The position numbers were made by a program, and so were the translations under genes. The notes below the pieces were generated by a model, which did no database searches, had not been told where the DNA came from, and saw nothing but the letters and a program-made list of their open reading frames with translations. Below are positions 11,168-23,058 of a stretch of 64,000 nt of DNA, one piece after another. Position 1 is the first letter of the stretch; each line of letters opens with the position of its first letter. This DNA is from Macrostomum hystrix (lineage: Eukaryota > Platyhelminthes > Macrostomidae). The stretch covers positions 13,982,501 through 14,046,500 of the forward strand of contig CATNEN010000039.1 of the NCBI GenBank assembly GCA_950097015.1. Reading direction: 5' to 3'.

Positions 11168-14100
11168 TTAAAAAGCCGGTCGAGTGTAGGGATGCTGCCT
11201 GACACTGCCGCCGCCAGCGCCACCACCGCCGGCATGCTGGCGAGATTTCATTGGGCCTGGCGAGTGGGCGAAAAATAGATAAAAAATCGAGAAAAAACTT
11301 ACATTTTAGACTAAGTTTTTTGTTTTCACCATGATCTACAATTATGGGCTGTTGATTAAACAGCAAGACTTATGAATACTGAAGGATTGGATGGAATCTG
11401 AGAGTAGAATATTCATGGATCTACATGGGGATCTGAAACAGGTTCAATACTTGGAATCGAGTAGAGGATCTGAGTAGAGGATCAGAATGGGGATCTGAGT
11501 AGAGGATCAGAATGGGGATCTGAGTAGAGGATCAGAATGGGGATCTGAGTAGAGGATCAGAATGGGGATCTGAGTAGAGGATCAGAATGGGATCTGAGTA
11601 TATGATCAGAATGGGAACTGAGTACAGGATCAGAATGGGAACTGAGTACAGGATCAGAATGGGAACTGAGTATATGATCAGAATGGGGATCTGAGTAGAG
11701 GATCAGAATGGGGATCTGAGTAGAGGATCAGAATGGGATCTGAGTATATGATCAGAATGGGAACTGAGTAGAGGATCAGAATGGGGATCTGAGTAGAGGA
11801 TCAGAATGGGGATCTGAGTAGAGGATCAGAATGGGGATCTGAGTAGAGGATCAGAATGGGAACTGAGTAGAGGATCAGAATGGGGATTTGAGTAGAGGAT
11901 CAGAATGGGGATCTGAGTATATGATCAGAATGGGGAACTGAGTAGAAGATCAGAATGGGAACTGAGTAGAGGATCAGAATGGGAACTGAGTAGAGGATCA
12001 GAATGGGAACTGAGTAGAGGATCAGAATGGGGATTTGAGTAGAGGATCAGAATGGGAACTGAGTACAGGATCAGAATGGGAACTGAGTACAGGATCAGAA
12101 TGGGAACTGAGTATATGATCAGAATGGGGATCTGAGTATATGATCAGAATGGGGAACTGAGTATATGATCAGAATGGGAACTGAGTAGAAGATCAGAATG
12201 GGAACTGAGTAGAAGATCAGAATGGGAACTGAGTAGAGGATCAGAATGGGAACTGAGTAGAGGATCAGAATGGGAACTGAGTAGAGGATCAGAATGGGGA
12301 ACTGAGAATATGATCAGAATGGGAACTGAGTACAGGATCAGAATGGGATCTGAGTAGAGGATCAGAATGGGGATCTGAGTAGAGGATCAGAATGGGATCT
12401 GAGTATATGATCAGAATGGGAACTGAGTAGAGGATCAGAATGGGGATCTGAGTAGAGGATCAGAATGGGGATCTGAGTAGAGGATCAGAATGGGGATCTG
12501 AGTAGAGGATCAGAATGGGAACTGAGTAGAGGATCAGAATGGGGATTTGAGTAGAGGATCAGAATGGGGATCTGAGTATATGATCAGAATGGGGAACTGA
12601 GTAGAAGATCAGAATGGGAACTGAGTAGAGGATCAGAATGGGAACTGAGTAGAGGATCAGAATGGGAACTGAGTAGAGGATCAGAATGGGGAACTGAGTA
12701 TATGATCAGAATGGGAACTGAGTACAGGATGAGAATGGGAACTGAGTACAGGATCAGAATGGGAACTGAGTATATGATCAGAATGGGGATCTGAGTATAT
12801 GATCAGAATGGGGAACTGAGTATATGATCAGAATGGGAACTGAGTAGAAGATCAGAATGACAACTGAGTAGAAGATCAGAATGGGAACTGAGTAGAGGAT
12901 CAGAATGGGAACTGAGTAGAGGATCAGAATGGGGAACTGAGTATATGATCAGAATGGGAACTGAGTACAGGATCAGAATGGGAACTGAGTACAGGATCAG
13001 AATGGGAACTGAGTATATGATCAGAATGGGGATCTGAGTATATGATCAGAATGGGAACTGAGTAGAGGATCAGAATGGGGATGTGAGATTGAGAAGATCT
13101 TCGTAGGAATCTTGGAGGAGCAATTTTGTCACAGAATCACTTGGGAATCAGGGACTCGGGTACTAGAGTGAGCAGAACTCACCAGCCTGACCGCCTCCAA
13201 TGTCGACTCCCGAGGCGGCAGCTGCTGCGGCGGCGGCAGCTGCGGCACCGCTCGGATACATCAGCGACATCAACGACGAGTCAACGGCGCCGGTTGTAGA
13301 CGATTGCGAAGAGGTGGCAGCGGCAGCGGCCGCGGCAGCCGCCATCAGATAGGCGGAGAGGTCTGCGCCGGCACTGCCGGAGGCAGCAGAAACTGCAGAC
13401 TGCAGAATCGGAAGTCCCAGAAGCTGCTGCTGCTGCTGCTGCTGACTCTGAAGCAGCAAAGCCTGCTGTGCAGCTAGCTGGTGTTGTTGAAGCCCCACGG
13501 CGGCACCGGCTGGCAGACGCAGGAAATTGGCAGCCGCCAGTTGGGCCAAATGCGGCGGCAGCTGCTGCTGCTGTTGCTGGGCAGCCACGGCGGCCATAGT
13601 AGACAAAGCGGAGGCTGCATTAGAGGCTCGGGTTACCTCTGAGAAAAAAAAATTGATTCATCTTTCTAGAATGTCTGCAACGTGCTACTGAGGTTACTAA
13701 AGTTTTGTTGGTAGTATGGTATATTACATAATGCAAAAATTTTAAGGGTTAGCAAGTGCCAGTGAAGAACAAAAAATGTAGGCGTGCAATACAAGAAGCA
13801 AAAAACATTCAAAATTTTCAGATCATGCCTAAACAAGTACAACATCAATATCATGCACAAGTTTGATCAGCAGGACTGTCACATGGAATCACTGTGTCAG
13901 GTGGAATCACTGTGTCAGGTGGAATCACTGTGTCAGGTGGAATCACTGTGTCAGATGGATTAACTGTGTCAGGTGGATTAACTGTGTCAGATGGAATCAC
14001 TGTGTCAGATTGATTAACTGTGTCTGGTGGATTAACTGTGTCAGATGGAATCACTGTGTCAGATGGATTAACTGTGTCAGGTGGATTAACTGTGTCAGAT

Positions 14101-17100
14101 GGATTAACTGTGTCAGATGGATTAACTGTGTCAGGTGGATTAACTGTGTCAGGTGGAATCACTGTGTCAGATGGATTAACTGTGTCAGGTGGATTAACTG
14201 TGTCAGATGGAATCACTGTGTCAGATTGATTAACTGTGTCTGGTGGATTAACTGTGTCAGATGGAATCACTGTGTCAGATGGATTAACTGTGTCAGGTGG
14301 ATTAACTGTGTCAGATGGATTAACTGTGTCAGATGGATTAACTGTGTCAGATGGATTAACTGTGTCAGATGGATTAACTGTGTCAGGTGGAATCACTGTG
14401 TCAGGTGGAATCACTGTGTCAGATGGATTAACTGTGTCAGGTGGATTAACTGTGTCAGATGGAATCACTGTGTCAGATTGATTAACTGTGTCTGGTGGAT
14501 TAACTGTGTCAGATGGAATCACTGTGTCAGATGGATTAACTGTGTCAGGTGGATTAACTGTGTCAGATGGATTAACTGTGTCAGATGGATTAACTGTGTC
14601 AGGTGGATTAACTGTGTCAGGTGGAATCACTGTGTCAGATGGATTAACTGTGTCAGGTGGATTAACTGTGTCAGATGGATTAACTGTGTCAGGTGGATTA
14701 ACTGTGTCAGATGGATTAACTGTGTCAGGTGGATTAACTGTGTCAGGTGGATTAACTGTGTCAGGTGGATTAATTGTGTCAGATGGATTAACTGTGTTGG
14801 TCATCTCGATCTAAAGTTCAAAGCCCAAATGTGGTCGCAAGGTACCTTTGTCATGGTACACGAAAGGAACATACAAAACCTAGGTACTCAAAATTAAGTT
14901 GCATTTGAAAGTATACATAGAAAATTATGCAAATTTCATGCAAAAACATACAAAAAATCTACTCAGAGTAGTAGTAAAAGTGCTCATTACAACATTTAAA
15001 TTACGAGACAACAACGACAGGCAGCCAGTTTCTCGCATGCCTTCCAGCCTTACGAAATTGTTCGGCAAGCTCTAGGCAGTTAAAAGCGCGCAGGCCGGCC
15101 AAGCCTTTCTCTGGCCGATAATTGCCCTTCATGACGGCCAGCTCTGCTAGCTGAAGCCGCTTCGCAGAGTCCTGACCCGATTGCTGACAAAGTATCAGTT
15201 CGCAAATGTTATTTGTCAAACCAGCATGGTCAGCTGTACTTTTACATTACGTCGCACGAATTCAAAAAGACAAACCAACTAGCATTCAAACCTTTGGGTG
15301 ATCTATAAAGTTGGGGTTGCTGCAGCTAATCGACAAGCTGGAGTGGGGTTGCTGCAGCTAATCGATAAGCTGGAGTGGGGTTGCTGCAGCTAATCGATAA
15401 GCTAGAGTGGGGTTTCGGCAGCTAGTCGATAAGCTAGAGTGGATTTGCTGCAGCTAATCGAAAAACGGGAGTGAGGTTGCTACAGCAAATCAATGGAGTG
15501 GGGTTGCTATAGCTAACCGATAAATTTTTGGGTTGCTACAGCTAATCGATGGACTGGGGTTGCTAATCGATTACACGGTAAACAGTTACACGGTTTTATG
15601 TACACAAAAAATTGCATCTTGTTATAAATATAAATATGACAAGAACGCTAAGTATCTTACTAACGAGAGTATTATTTCAAGTAAAGGATATATTGATTAT
15701 TTGATATATTAGCACTTTCTGTAATGGGTTAGGCGCACTGCATAAAAATACATTTATTAATGAAATATGATAGCCTAAAACGCTTAAAAAACGAGTAGAC
15801 CAGATTATTTTTAGTCTCGCCAGCGAGAATGAAACACACGCACACAAAGAAGCTAGAAGTGTGTTATTTAAAAAGTACATTTTACCATTCATAGCGGCCA
15901 CTTCCATTAGTTGCATCTGTTTAAGCCGGTCCTCACTCTCCGGCTAATATGAAAGTAGGTACATTATAAGTCTCATTGCAATCACACGTTCCCTTGTTAA
16001 ACGTCTGATCGTTAGTAAAATAGAGCCAAATTGTAATCTATATTTAAATACGGGACTTTTTGATTCTGAAACATTTTCAACTGTCTTTTAATTGTACTTT
16101 CCAATCGTCTCATTTCGGTTGCAAAAATTGAATTCCAACTAGCACCAATTTCGAAGTAAAAGAACCAAGACCAAAAATTCTATTCTCATTCTCATCTGTT
16201 TCTACAAATACACGAACTAAAAATGAAAGGGGATTCATCAACTCTGAAATGTATAAAATCTGACTAGCCGCCCTCAATCAGCAAAAACCTACAGTAAGCC
16301 ATTGTGAAAGATTTTACAATATATGTAAAATGCCCGCTGTGTTTATGCCTGTATTGATACAAAAAGCAGAAAAAATCTGAGTATTGTAATACTTTTTGAA
16401 AACTTTACAACTCACCATTTTCACTGCCTGCTCTAAGAACACACGAATTTCATCCGCCGCCCGTTTGGCCTTCACTTCCGCCCGGTTTTGATGATCCTCA
16501 ACCGAAACTAGAACATGCAGATCCTCAGACAGGTGCTCCCAATTCGGCTTGCCTCGGTTCTGCTCCTCCTACAATTCAATGTTCAGTTTTTTTTTAATGT
16601 CCAGTCGATGTCAATCATCATATTTGCAGGTTGCAGAAAATGGTGATTTGGTGACACTAGACCCGATTTTGCCCATTTCACTGACTCCTGAGCACAACCC
16701 CTGTCCAGTAGATGTAGTTGCATTTAGGGTCTAGACCAGGGGTAGGCAAACTTATTTGCTGGCGGCCAAAGAGAGAGCCTAAAAGACGACAGCGGGCCGC
16801 ATTGTCTGTATAAATATGAGATAGGGGAGAGATGAGACACAGGAAAGATGGGACACGGGAGAGATTAGACACGGGAGAGATTAGACACGGGAGAGATTAG
16901 ACACGGGAGAGATTAGACACGGGAGAGATTAGACACAGGAGAGATGAGACGCGAGAGAGATGAAACAGGACACTGTAGAAGTAGATGTCAGAAGGGGCAA
17001 CGGGCCGGATTTGGGAGCTTCGAGGGCCGCATCTGGCCCGCGGGCCGGAACCTAAGTCCAACCATTGACAAAGAGGCACACATGACCAACCTTCTTCTTG

Positions 17101-18804
17101 TCTCGCATTGAACCCTTGCCGCGAACCATAATCTTGCAGTCGAGATCAGTCTCTAATTGCTTCGCAGTCATGCCACGTGGACCGAGCAGTCGGCCAACAA
17201 AGTTATAATTAGGATTTTCCTTCACTGGAATGTAAACTTTCTCTTGGACACTGACAATTGGGCCTTCTGGCTCTGGCAGATCATCAGCAAGTCGACGTGA
17301 AGATCCATTCTGGTGATAGAGCTGGCTCCTTGCCCGGCCAATCTCTACAAATTCATGGGTTCTATGAAGTCATAATACAATGAATCCATGGTCAAATAAA
17401 AAATGCAAATCACATAAAACTTAACTACCTTTAAAGTTGAATAGAAAATGTGTATAGTTAGCTTGTAGAAAGCTTGTACAGTTAGGATATGAAATAATAT
17501 TAAGGATAGCTTGGAATTGAACTTAATAATAAGATCAGGATTAGGAAACTGGATTCTGAACAGGATTAACTAAGAGTTTGAACCTGGCTGACCTTTATAC
17601 CAATTAACAATTGTATTAACAATAGTAAAAAGTAAATAGTATTAAATAAGTGACAATTATTTTTTAGAATGAAGACAAAATGGGACTATCAAGTTTATAG
17701 CCAGGTAAATTTGTTGTAAAAAACTAAGAAGATAAAATTAGTTTTTTATAGTGTTTGGTTTAAAAAATTTGGCTTCTGATAGAAAATTCAAATGTTCCGA
17801 ATTTTTATAAATTAGAAAACCTTTTGAAGTCTGATATATTTTCATAGGTTCAATTAAGCTTCAGATTTTTAGCCTATTTTCTACAATCTGTAACTCAAAT
17901 CACATTTTTGCACTACATTGATAAGGCATATTTGAAATGAATTTGAATGTACTTGTTTATATCATACAATCCATGATAGATAAAAACGACAAAGTTTTAT
18001 TGCTATGAGATTTAAAATACTTATCCACTATCACAATCAAATTAAAAAAGAATTATAATGTTCTAAAAACTTTTCTTTTTTTCTTTTTAGCATAACATTA
18101 AATCAAGGAAAGCCATAGTCAAAAATTTAGATTTGTATTTGCAAATTTAGTCCATTGCTACTGCTAGTTTTATAAAAATAAATTATCATATAAATTTTAA
18201 GTTTGTTTTTAATAAATTATTTATCCAAAAGAATCAAATACAATATAGAGCCTAGAGGCATTGTTATTGTCCATTTCATATTTTTGGCTCATTGCCTTAA
18301 AATAGTCACTTTTGTTTATGAAAATAAAAACAGTACTATATTATGTTGCTGTTCTCAAGCTTAGGCCTACTTACAATGACCAATTACCCCTTGCCTCTAG
18401 TCAGATTTGAGTTAACTCACTTATAGTCATGTAATGGTTGTATTAAAATGGTAATAAATAATATGAGGCCGAAAAATAGGTAGATGCACATAAAATTCTA
18501 AGCAAAATGGAAATAAATCTTATAGCTAGCAAACTGCTATGTAAGTTAAAGCTAGATGTTTGCAAAAAAAGAAAATGTCAAATGACATACCATTCTCAAG
18601 AATTCTATCAACATGATGAAAAACATTAGGAAAATTCTGTAGATTGCGTTTATCTTTAAGCAGTTCTTGGTAATATTCGGGTGTAATAACTGGTATATTA
18701 TCTGGAGTAGTAGACAGTCCAACTCCAGTTAATGAAGATAAACTATTTGCACCTGGTGATGGCTGAGTTGCAAGTGCATGAAAGTGAGATTGTGAATGAT
18801 CCAT
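11168..18804 (-). CDS. how: STAR-family RNA-binding protein (quaking / held out wings)
   Basis: Exons on the minus strand: 18804-18591, 17344-17091, 16568-16416, then 15943-15886 (4a) or 15183-15054 (4b), 13638-13183 and 11256-11168. With 4a the product is 407 residues, close to long HOW. QUA1 is at about 38-71 ([20 protein letters not shown]). The KH domain runs from about 98 into exon 3 and includes [19 protein letters not shown] and [19 protein letters not shown]2 follows ([15 protein letters not shown] in 4a). Then comes a Gln/Ala-rich stretch and a C-terminal [11 protein letters not shown] resembling the HPYQR tail of QKI/HOW. The family binds ACUAAY-type RNA elements and controls splicing, export and stability. 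Both 4a and 4b start in phase 0 and end in phase 1, so either, but not both in series, keeps the frame. Whether the orthologue is nearer QKI or HOW I cannot tell; only family membership is firm. Confidence 0.9.
11440..13085. repeat. 24-25-bp minisatellite with higher-order duplication
   Basis: About 67 units alternating between 25-bp (GATCAGAATGGGGATCTGAG) and 24-bp (GATCAGAATGGGAACTGAG) types, followed by TAGAG, TATAT, TACAG or TAGAA. The order of unit types from about 11737 recurs from about 12394, indicating a segmental duplication of about 657 bp. It fills the last how intron. Confidence 0.95.
13873..14800. repeat. 18-bp minisatellite, about 51 copies
   Basis: Units of exactly 18 bp, consensus GGATTAACTGTGTCAGAT, with variants GGAATCACT and CAGGT. 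A marker block beginning TGATTAACTGTGTCTGG recurs at about 14008, 14224 and 14476, spacings of 12 and 14 units. Because 18 is a multiple of 3, frames on both strands stay open for more than 300 codons; these are not genes. The array lies in a how intron. Confidence 0.95.
15297..15580. repeat. 31-33-bp minisatellite, relative of the 10.3-kb array
   Basis: About 9 diverged units containing GCAGCTAATCGATAAGCT and GGAGTGGGGTTGCT. It lies between alternative how exons 4b and 4a. The unit is recognisably related to the array at 10340-10740. Confidence 0.85.
16652..16705 (-). mobile_element. SINE fragment (tail part of the 6.4-kb family)
   Basis: GACACTAGACCCG followed by TTTCACTGACTCCTGAGCAC matches the tail end of the SINE at 6382. 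The tRNA-like head is absent, and the fragment stops just before the hAT-like element at 16737. Confidence 0.6.
16737..17058 (-). mobile_element. hAT-like nonautonomous element, short copy, one end degraded
   Basis: Begins CAGGGGTAGGCAAACT, a typical hAT terminal repeat. It contains the same segments as 40561-41219 in reverse orientation (GGCCGCATCTGGCCCGCGGG near 17026) and an internal 16-bp minisatellite of about 8 units (16835-16965). The 8 bases before it, GTCTAGAC, fit the hAT target pattern nTnnnnAn, but the other end has lost its terminal repeat and no matching duplication is seen. It ends about 30 bases from how exon 2. Confidence 0.8.
17345..18590. other. First how intron, AT-rich
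   Basis: Very AT-rich intron between how exons 1 and 2. Unlike most introns here it has no tandem array or element that I can recognise. Confidence 0.6.
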
Positions 18805-20393
18805 TTATTTTGGTTTTCTGTTAGTAGCCTTAGCTAACTCACTGTAGTATATGTAAGTTTGTTGGGTTTAGGCCTCTATTGTACAATTAAGTATTGTATT
18901 GATGACAGTTTTTTACTTGACTTGTTTATACCAATCTCATCTAAATGCAAACCTAAAAACAATAACTATTCAAAATGGCTGATGCGTCACGTGCCTGATA
19001 GCTAACCAGCAGATCTAAAAGTCAGCAATTACAGCTGGTCTCAGGCGTCTATTTATAGACTTAGTATTTATAAAGTAAAGAAAAACGCTGAGTCCAAGAT
19101 TCTAGATATAAAATGTACTTATATCACTAAGAATAGTATCTTGGCGTGAAATTTCGGTCAACAGTACACTTCCAGGTTAAAAGTTATATATTTTCAATCT
19201 CGGAGTCAGAATAAACTAGCTAGAGATGAAGGATAACCTGTGGGCAAATATTTCGTGACACGCAACTAGGCCGGCGCCCTATCGCTTGATTTCATAACTT
19301 GAATCAATTGTCGTTAGCAGTAAAATAGCATTTCCGCAAGATTCTTAGAAACATTTTTTTACCTTGCAAGCTAAATGAAAGAAAAACTAAAATTGTTACA
19401 AAAAACGTTCTTGTTTTATACCTACGACTTTTCAGGAATTTAATATGCAATTATTTTGTTAAACTTTTTTTATTAAAATACAAAGGCCTGTGTCTTTCTA
19501 AAAAAACTTGAGATTTGATTTGCTCGCTAATCGCAAAGGTGACCGTACTGATAGATAGATACGGTTTATAAAGAGTAGTAGGTTATTTTTTTGCAACAGA
19601 AGTAATATTGCATTAAATGATATTTCCCAAAACGAAGTGCAAAACTAAAAATTGCAAATCGAGACTATTTATTTTATTGTACTATTAATTAAAACAACTA
19701 ATCGAACAGAGGCGGAGAAAGTGGGTTTAGGTACAGGGTAACGAGTATTAACCTGATATATAATATAGTAGGTGCGCATAGTCCGTGCCAGACCCTGCGG
19801 CTTAGCGCGCCGGCCGTCTGGGTGCACCCACCCCCCGGGCAGGGTGAGTCAGGCCGATTGAGTGCAGGTGCACTGCCCGCGCCAGCAGCGTGCTGGTCTG
19901 GCCGCCACAGTAGGATGTATAGTATAATATTCATATACAAATTAAAAACACCTCTATAGTATCGACAATTTTTACATTCTTTCTTTTCATGTTTTTTAAT
20001 TTATATTTTGTCAATGTTGAACGATAATGCTGTTTTGAGTGTTGGGGTTCTACACTATACCATTTTAAGTGGCCACTCGCGCCTTAATTTGTAATATAAG
20101 ACCATTGTCCATTTGGAAAGATGACAATAGTAAGTATACTATAAGAGTGATTTACTACAGTTTGTTTGTCAAATTATTATTTTTTTCATAACTAGGCCTA
20201 CTCTTTGATTTTTTTGCATATATGATTTCCCATGACTGAAGTGACACCAATACTTTTATATTTTTATATTTGTGGTCAAACTAGATAGTTTTAGAAATAC
20301 TGCTATAGCATCTGCTTAATGTGTAGTGCACATGTTTTTTAAAGGGCAAAAATAAATAAAATATTGTTTGCTTTTTAGCTTGGGCAAAATGTA
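18805..20393. other. Spacer upstream of how, with a GC-rich island
   Basis: This is the head-to-head spacer between how (minus) and TMEM248 (plus) and probably includes the how 5' UTR and promoter. It is AT-rich apart from a sharp GC-rich block at about 19785-19915. The block has no long conserved frame that I recognise and could be an old repeat fragment, a noncoding exon or a CpG-rich promoter element. Confidence 0.4.
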
Positions 20394-22375
20394 TCAACAA
20401 CAACAACAACAACAACAACAACAAAATACCCTGTCAGGTGGAAAAAGCAGCATCAAAGTGCACACTTCAGAGCCTGGGCGCGAACAAAGGCCGCACCGCT
20501 GGCAGTGTCCTGGGCGCCAGCATCGGCCAGCAGGCAGTCGACAAAATGCCAAGTTTGGGCCTGGCCATGCTGGTAGGGTGCCTGCAGCGTTAGCAGCAGC
20601 ACCTCCTACACCGGCTGTGGGCCATAGGACTTGGCGCAGATGATATGGCCTGCCAGCTAGAGTCACCAAAGTTGCAGCCATTCACTTGGATGGGCCAGGC
20701 TGGTGCGGCGATAGGGTGCCACATTAGTGATCTGCTTGTCGCTGATCTTAAAAGGTGGCGCGCAGGTGGCCAGTGTGCACTGCATTGACTTGTTGCTTGA
20801 GCGAATCTGTCAGTGTCCAGGTCTCGGCGTTGTACAACAGGACAGTCTTGACCACCGCCTGAGACAACGCTGCCCTCTGGCAATCAGGTAGGGCCTTGGA
20901 TGGCAGGACCAGCAGCGATGCCGCAGATCTTCGCAAACGTCTGGTACTAGACCGCCGAGGTAGACAAACTGCTGACAGCATGGAAGCTCTGTTACCTGCC
21001 CATCAGCACCTCAGCAGAAAATTGCGGCCTCGATGTTGCCCGGCACACAGAGCACAACGGTCTTCTTCATGTTGACCAGCAGGCCAACACTTGCTGCAGT
21101 GCTAACCAGCTTGTCCAGCTGGCGCTGAGCGCCCTATATGGTAGAGGACAGCAGGGCGAGGTCATCGGCGTAGCCAAGCACGCTGAGCCATTTCTCTGGT
21201 TGACGTCAACCCACGCATCGCCGCAGTAGGAAGCCATCTTTGTCAGTAGGAAGAGCAGTTTGTAACACCCAGTCAAGCACCAGGATGAATAGGAATGGCG
21301 GTAGAGTGTCCCCCTGGAGCACCCTGGAGGATGTCTTGAAGGAGTCCAAAAGGCCGTCCGGTGTCATCACAGCTGCACTCGTAGCGCAGTACAATGCCAT
21401 CATGGCGGAGATTAGCTGTTCTGGCACATGGTACCCGCGAGCACATGTGGGAGTGCAGCCCTCGCAACCAAGTCGAATGCCTTCATGAAGTCAATGAAGA
21501 CAACAATCAGGTCCAACTGGCATGTGCGCGCCTCCTTGATGGTTTGGCGAAGAGCTAGGATCTGCTTCACTATGCCACAGTGGGGCCGAAACCCATTCTG
21601 CTCAGGTCGCAGGTAGGGATCCAGCACGGGTTGCAACCGCGATAGCAGCATTTGGTTGAACAACTTCGCAACACAGGATTGTAGGCAGATGCCTCAGTGC
21701 TCGTCTAGCCATGTAGTGCCCGGCTTCTTTGGAATGGCGATGATGTGCGCCATGGTCCACTCGGTGGGTACCACCTCACCGGAGAGCACGCAGTTCATTA
21801 CATGGGCGACCCAGTGGCCACACAGTGGATGCGCAGCGCCTTGATGGGCACCTCGTCTGGACCCAGCACCTTGCCACCCGGCATCTTCTCCCGCATGGCG
21901 GCTCGTACTGCGGAGCTCACATCCGCATACTCGGCACCTCCATGCTTGCTGCCAAGCGCAGTGCTGAAGGCGCTAGCAAATTGGCAGTGCATTCCGGTGT
22001 CTTTGAGAGCACGGTAGTAGCGTTGCGGTGGCCGCTTTGTCAGACAGTAAAGCGGATCGCGTAGCTCGATGTTGCAGATGAGAAGCCGATGATCAGACCG
22101 CAGAGCCAGCGGCATGATGGTGCAGCAGTTGACAGCGCGGCGGCGCTCACGGGAGTGCAGAAGCATGTGGTCAATGAGTGCTAGCCTCCGTATAGTGAAC
22201 CGGCCGCGCGCATTCCACCACCTCTGTTTGCAGCCCACGAAAGTCGTGAGCCTGCTTGGTGGCTTGCGGAAGTGGGTGTTGGCCGACACCATATCCTGCC
22301 TCTCCAGTGCCTGGGTGTAGCCGTTTTTGTGGGGCGTCACAAACAGCGACCGCTCAGACTTACGCAGAACTAAAA
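20394..22375 (-). mobile_element. Degenerate LINE retrotransposon, 5'-truncated
   Basis: Read on the minus strand. The end of an AP-type endonuclease lies at 22340-22050 (RLTTFVGC, then ALIDHMLLHSR and LRSDHRLLICNIEL). Reverse transcriptase motifs follow: RPEQNGFRP and VVFIDFMKAFD (about 21480-21610), and YADD at 21161-21172 in GYADDLALLSSTI, then a stop. A C-terminal LLYNAETWTLTDSLKQQVNA lies near 20800. The frame changes several times and contains stops, so the copy is dead. It ends in a TTG trinucleotide tail, as RTE-like and related LINEs often do; I cannot fix the clade. Being antisense to TMEM248 and upstream of it, it does not interrupt a coding exon. Confidence 0.8.
20395..20424. repeat. 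(CAA)n / (TTG)n microsatellite
   Basis: About ten CAA units on the plus strand, which form the 3' TTG tail of the LINE on the minus strand. A short poly-Gln frame across it is incidental. Confidence 0.85.
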
Positions 22376-23058
22376 TTACCTTTTAGTGTTTATGATAGAT
22401 ACAATAGCTAAGTCATTGCTTATTACAAAATTTAGGAAAATTAAACCAAGTTGGCTCTCTAGATAATGGTCAACAATATGTCATTGTATCCTAATGTGTC
22501 CACAAATTGAATACTGAGTTAATAGGCAATTTGATATTATCTATCTTTTTTGATAACTAGCTTTCATAAGAAATCAATCTATGATGCTTCTATCTTAAGC
22601 TAAACATGCTTGGTTCTTGAAAACAAAAGTCCACAGGCCTCTGAGACTAATATAATTAGATAAACTTATAAATTTGTAAGAACTTAACAACTCCTTTCTT
22701 AATTCTAATTTGTATTTGCATTGATCATTGACTGCGGTATAGTATATTAATAGTCTCTCATGTATTAATAGTTCATGTACTTAAGTCTTCATTTTGACTA
22801 TCTTTAGTGTGGATGATAAAATAAAATTTTAATTTAAGTTTATGTAACCTCCAACCAAACCTGTTCCAAAACATGCATGTGGTTAAGTCAAAAGAAAATA
22901 TATATTGCTTGGCAAAAAGTTTGCTATTTTTATATCTAGAGTTGCAATTTATTATACAATTGTTCCTTCCACCATTTTTTATTTCAGCAAATAAAATATA
23001 ATTGGCTGGCAGCTTTTCATTTGAGTAATATAACACTGCTGTGTACCTTGCCTCTACT
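22376..23058. other. AT-rich upstream region of TMEM248
   Basis: No coding exon or repeat was recognised. It probably holds the TMEM248 5' UTR and promoter. A possible 3' splice site (CTCTTGCTGTTGCAG, ending at 23078) leaves open an upstream first exon instead of a start at 23059. Confidence 0.4.

Noticed and set aside
13851-14897. Long frames on both strands (317 and 344 codons) with NPPDTV or INCVRW repeats
   Set aside because: 18-bp minisatellite without stops in any frame; it sits in a how intron.
20368-20643. Poly-Gln protein as a TMEM248 first exon
   Set aside because: The CAA run is the LINE tail and the following codons are antisense LINE sequence; the TMEM248 start at 23059 matches the family better.
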